A stretch of DNA of 7,795 bases from assembly GCF_003390375.1 (NCBI RefSeq), contig NZ_QUOT01000003.1:1-7795 (forward strand). The letters are read 5' to 3'. Positions 5,402 through 7,795 of the stretch are shown here, in pieces (the first letter of the stretch is position 1; each line of letters starts with the position of its first letter). A model generated the notes under the pieces. That model did not search any database. It saw only the letters and a program-made list of their open reading frames with translations, and was not told the DNA's origin. The translations under genes were made by a program, and so were the position numbers. The stretch comes from Thalassotalea euphylliae (lineage in GTDB: Bacteria > Pseudomonadota > Gammaproteobacteria > Enterobacterales > Alteromonadaceae).

Positions 5402-5902
5402 CTAGGGTAGTCTGGTCGATTCAGTTTCTATCTCGCCACAAGCTTCATCATCGTTCTTTTTCTTCTCAAGTGCAGCAACTTGAGCATCGGTGAGAATGAT
5501 GCCGTCGTTAGCGACTTTCTCTTCAAGCGCTTTCAGCCGTTTTTTGAAGTTTTCTAAGTCATGGCGCAACCAGATTGAACGCACGCCACTGGCAGATACA
5601 AATACGCCTTGCTTACGAAGTTCATTGCTGGTTCTGACTTGGCCGTGCGCGGGGTATTCAATGGCATAATCCATTACTGCTTTTTCGGTTTTTTCATCAA
5701 CACGATTTTTTATATTTGGTTTTCGGCGGGACTTATCAATAAGCGCATCAATGCCGCCATCTTCAGCCAGCTCTTGATAACGATAAAATGTATCTCGTGA
5801 TACGCCCATCACTTTGCAAGCTCTGGATACATTACCAAGTTCTTCAGCTAGGTTGAGCAAACCTGCTTTGTGTTTAATGATTGGATTGTTAGTATGAAGC
5901 AT
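5402..5902 (-). pseudogene. Truncated IS481-family transposase
   Basis: Residues 1-160 are identical to the complete transposase at 4222-5262 and include the helix-turn-helix and the lysine-rich helix. The frame then leaves the IS sequence at 5424 and ends after a short unrelated tail (ESTRLP) at 5402. The whole DDE catalytic core is missing, so it cannot transpose by itself. If expressed, it would be a DNA-binding fragment able to occupy the IS ends, a plausible but unproven inhibitor of the full-length enzyme. Its ribosome binding site and upstream sequence are identical to those of the complete copy. Confidence 0.88.
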
Positions 5903-6009
5903 GAGAGTTACCTCTTTGTTTGTTTTGATTAAAGATTCAGCACCTTTATCAAAACGGGTAACTCTCTACTTTTCAAGAAGATGTGTCAGATCTTGTCTGA
6001 ACTAATTCA

Positions 6010-6015
6010 AATTAG
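6010..6015 (+). repeat. Target-site duplication of the outer IS481 derivative, right copy
   Basis: ATTAGC is identical to 4140-4145. The following TATTGACGCCATAGTCT is read as the displaced right tip of the IS110-type element. Confidence 0.7.
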
Positions 6016-6033
6016 CTATTGACGCCATAGTCT

Positions 6034-6042
6034 CTTGTTATA
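6034..6042 (+). repeat. attC-3, right fragment (R') and start of the Fic cassette
   Basis: CTTGTTATA matches R' of attC-2 (CTTGTTATA at 863-871). The cassette would begin after G6037, so the stop codon of the Fic gene (6038-6040) occupies the first three bases of its cassette. Confidence 0.7.
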
Positions 6043-7393
6043 TTTTCAATTTATCTCTTAGCCCTTGAGGGGCTAGATAAAGAATAGTTTTACCCTTTTT
6101 ACTCTTAGTAGAAATAAGCAAGTCTTCGTCAACAAGTCCATTTAAATATGTTCTAGCCGTACCCTCGTTAATATCAAAATCTGTTGATACCTGTTTTGAA
6201 GTAAATATTTTGCCGGGTTCTTTTACAGCGTCTTTTAATAATTCCAACTGAGCACGTTTAAGTTTCTTGGACAGTGGGCTTTTTTCAATCCATTCCATGA
6301 ACTGATAAAACTCACTTTTCTTAGCTTCAATATGGTTTTGAAGAGCGTCTACAGCCTTTCTAACAATTTCTGTTTGATGATAAATAAAATAAGTTAAATC
6401 TAAGTCATCTGTCTCCGTATAAATATATGCAGTATCGTAATCACTTCTTTTTTCTTGTATTAGTTTACTAATAGAAACGTATTCAAAAAGCCAATACCCA
6501 CTTCTTAACATAAACCAATAAAACAATGCTCTCGCTGTTCTACCATTTCCGTCACCAAAAGGGTGGATAAAACCTATCATAAAGTGAAGTATGATAGCTT
6601 TCACAAGAGGATGAATGAAACTATCACTGTTTTCACCGTCATTACATTGGTTTGCAAATTCACATAGAAGAGTTAGCCGTTCTTTTAAAGATTTATAGCA
6701 AGGAGGTTCATGCGCGATTTCGTTATACATATCTTTAACTGTAATATCGTTATCGTTACGAATTTCACCAGGTATTGCATTATTATCAATTGCATTGTGT
6801 GTAGCTATTTCATGGAGTTCCAATAACAAAGCTATACTTAATTCTTCATCTTTTCTTTCAACTACCTTTTTCATCAGCAGATAATTATTAAATATCATTT
6901 GTTCTGACTTGTCAGAGGGTTTTCTATTATTCTCCAACATGTCTTTTGCCACTTTTCTTGTGGTGGATGCTCCTTCGAGTTGTGATGATGTTATCGCTTC
7001 TTCCATCATCAAGTTCTTTACTAAATACCGATCTTTTTCTCGTGCAGTAATAAATGAACCATCACCAATTGAATGACCACCACCAGTTAATTTATCAATA
7101 TGATGTAGCTGAGAGAATAATGAGTCAGGCACACAATAACTAAATAATTCTCTTTCTTTTTTTCCTTGTAAGGCCTCTATGTATTTAGTAATAGTTTTTC
7201 TAGAAAGCTTAGTTGCTATCCAAGCAGCAGTTTCATCATCACCTTTTTCAACCTTCCACTTAAACTTATCCCAGTGAAGATAGTTACCTTTAGGATCTGT
7301 GGCTTTATATTTTGCCAATAAATGAATAAAGTTTTGCGGGAGCGTCTCTTCCATTAATTTATTAAATGGAATGGGAGTTCTTATCCGTGCCAT
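6038..7393 (-). CDS. Fic-domain protein, probable AMP-transferase, class II
   Basis: This encodes 451 residues. The Fic core contains the signature HPFGDGNGR (277-285), in which the histidine is the catalytic base and D-G-N-G-R binds ATP phosphates; Fic enzymes typically transfer AMP from ATP to a hydroxyl of a target protein. The inhibitory motif SSQLEG (136-141), of form (S/T)xxxE(G/N), precedes the core, which places the protein in class II with a built-in inhibitory helix. The N-terminal 120 residues resemble the accessory domain found in large Fic proteins. A winged-helix-like C-terminus (about 385-445) suggests DNA binding and perhaps autoregulation. It is reversed relative to attC and must use its own promoter. 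There is no signal peptide, so it is probably cytosolic. The target is unknown; a host-regulatory, toxin-like or anti-phage role are all possible. Confidence 0.9.
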   Translation of the reverse strand: MARIRTPIPFNKLMEETLPQNFIHLLAKYKATDPKGNYLHWDKFKWKVEKGDDETAAWIATKLSRKTITKYIEALQGKKERELFSYCVPDSLFSQLHHIDKLTGGGHSIGDGSFITAREKDRYLVKNLMMEEAITSSQLEGASTTRKVAKDMLENNRKPSDKSEQMIFNNYLLMKKVVERKDEELSIALLLELHEIATHNAIDNNAIPGEIRNDNDITVKDMYNEIAHEPPCYKSLKERLTLLCEFANQCNDGENSDSFIHPLVKAIILHFMIGFIHPFGDGNGRTARALFYWFMLRSGYWLFEYVSISKLIQEKRSDYDTAYIYTETDDLDLTYFIYHQTEIVRKAVDALQNHIEAKKSEFYQFMEWIEKSPLSKKLKRAQLELLKDAVKEPGKIFTSKQVSTDFDINEGTARTYLNGLVDEDLLISTKSKKGKTILYLAPQGLRDKLKI

Positions 7394-7486
7394 AAAACAC
7401 CTGAAAAAACAAAATTGATAAATCGAGTTTATATTAAATTAAGAACAATTCAACTCAAATATGATTTTTTGTGTTTTTATGCTTAT
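7394..7486 (-). promoter_or_regulatory. Upstream region of the Fic gene
   Basis: This is AT-rich sequence between the Fic start and the octamer repeat. On the minus strand CAGGTG, 5 to 10 bases before the ATG, is a modest ribosome binding site. TTGAGT followed after 17 bases by AATATA is a weak promoter candidate. No clear operator or ORF is visible. Confidence 0.3.
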
Positions 7487-7562
7487 GTAAAAAAGTAAAA
7501 AAGTAAAAAAGTAAAAAAGTAAAAAAGTAAAAAAGTAAAAAAGTAAAAAAGTAAAAAAGTAA
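7487..7562 (+). repeat. Tandem repeat of GTAAAAAA, nine units
   Basis: Nine perfect 8-bp units run from 7487 to 7558, followed by a partial GTAA. The array lies about 94 to 165 bases upstream of the Fic start and is non-coding on both strands. The 8-bp period is prone to slipped-strand change in copy number. Confidence 0.95.
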
Positions 7563-7610
7563 CAATTAAATTTTTATACTTGAGTTTAGTTTCGAGCGGA
7601 ATAGTTGAAA

Positions 7611-7705
7611 ATATAACGCTTAAATAAACGGCTAAAAATGCTTAGCTATACTTGTGAGTGAAACGAACCAAGCCAAGCATTTTTAGTCCGATTTAATTTT
7701 CTTGT
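7611..7705 (+). repeat. attC-4, interrupted at R' by the IS110-type element
   Basis: ATATAACGCTTAAATAAACGG at the left and CCGATTTAATTTTCTTGT at the right form the outer arms. GCTAAAAATGCTTAGCT and AGCCAAGCATTTTTAGTCC form the inner stem. The site closes the Fic cassette. After CTTGT (7701-7705) the sequence is that of the IS110-type element, so R' is broken. Confidence 0.82.
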
Positions 7706-7795
7706 ATGGATAATTACCCACCTAAATAACCATTTTCGGTAAAGAGAGACCCAAGCCTTAGCGGCAACTAAGGCCTTCTTTTACAGTAGTTCGAT
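7705..7795 (+). mobile_element. Left end of a second copy of the IS110-subgroup element (partial)
   Basis: Bases 7701-7795 match 2967-3061 with a single difference (C at 7731 against T at 2997). The attC sequence to the left differs between the two sites, so this is an independent insertion at the same place in another attC. The window ends inside the 5' non-coding (bridge RNA) region, after the first hairpin. The recombinase gene would lie to the right. Confidence 0.88.

Larger units (their letters stand above)
4146..6009 (-). mobile_element. Defective IS481-family derivative (outer copy), split by the inner copy
   Basis: The left end TGTACTAGTTCAGA (4146-4159) equals the first 14 bases of the complete IS481 copy. 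The right end at 6009 is exactly the IS end, and both are flanked by ATTAGC. Without the inner copy this is about 652 bp: 14 bp of left end, about 52 bp of unrelated sequence (5372-5423), then 586 bp identical to the right half of the complete copy (5424-6009 against 4784-5369). It has lost the catalytic half of the transposase but keeps both ends. Confidence 0.75.
2971..6033 (+). mobile_element. IS110-subgroup element inserted in attC-3 R', itself interrupted
   Basis: The left junction CTTGT-ATGGATAATTACCC is shared with the second copy at 7701-7795 (94 of 95 bases identical over 2967-3061). On the right, after the nested IS481 block, the sequence resumes as GCCATAGTCT-CTTGTTATATT, where CTTGTTAT is the attC R'. 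The crossover thus lies in the shared CTTGT. Without the 1.9-kb IS481 insertion the element would be about 1.2 kb. It has a long 5' non-coding end (about 215 bp), a very short 3' end (about 26 bp) and no terminal inverted repeats, the layout of the IS110 subgroup rather than IS1111. Confidence 0.8.

Noticed and set aside
7487..7562. Octamer array as a CRISPR array or iteron origin
   Set aside because: There are no spacers between units, the unit is only 8 bp of low complexity, and no Cas or replication initiator gene is nearby.

Overview
The window is a stretch of a gene-cassette array (chromosomal or superintegron type) from a marine gammaproteobacterium. It is most likely a Vibrio or a close relative, judging from the roughly 100-bp attC-like repeats, the moderate-to-low G+C and the cassette contents; species cannot be told from the sequence. 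Four attC-like sites (about 206-309, 773-872, 1473-2971 plus 6034-6042, and 7611-7705) separate the cassettes. Each starts with an ATAAC motif, contains a long imperfect palindrome and ends with CTTGT(T)AT.

Layout: 1-62 is the end of an IS481-family element that truncates a small cassette ORF (63-204). Next come attC-1, a reverse-oriented hypothetical cassette gene (311-760), attC-2, and a ParD/ParE toxin-antitoxin cassette (940-1478) with its own promoter and operator-like palindrome. The attC of the toxin-antitoxin cassette (attC-3) has been split twice. An IS1111-subgroup element (about 1480-2884) sits after its R'' motif, and an IS110-subgroup element (about 2971-6033) sits in its R' motif. 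The IS110 element has in turn received a defective IS481 derivative (4146-6009, flanked by ATTAGC), which has received a full IS481 copy (4165-5369, flanked by GATAAAA). Removing all four layers in silico restores a well-paired attC whose R' ends at the stop codon of a reverse-oriented Fic-domain gene (6038-7393). Upstream of fic lie nine copies of an 8-bp tandem repeat and attC-4. AttC-4 is cut at the same position by a second copy of the IS110-subgroup element, which runs off the window.

The most interesting signal is in the long non-coding ends of the two IS110/IS1111 elements, where bridge (guide) RNAs are encoded in this family. The IS110-type 5' region folds well on paper and contains ATAACAAG, the exact reverse complement of CTTGTTAT, the attC R' sequence into which it inserted. 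The IS1111-type 3' region contains a perfect attC R'' consensus heptamer and a 10-mer identical to the element's own left junction. I infer two unrelated-looking guide RNAs independently programmed on the two halves of an integron recombination site. The effect is to disable the attC sites of the ParDE and Fic cassettes and so probably to fix those cassettes in place.
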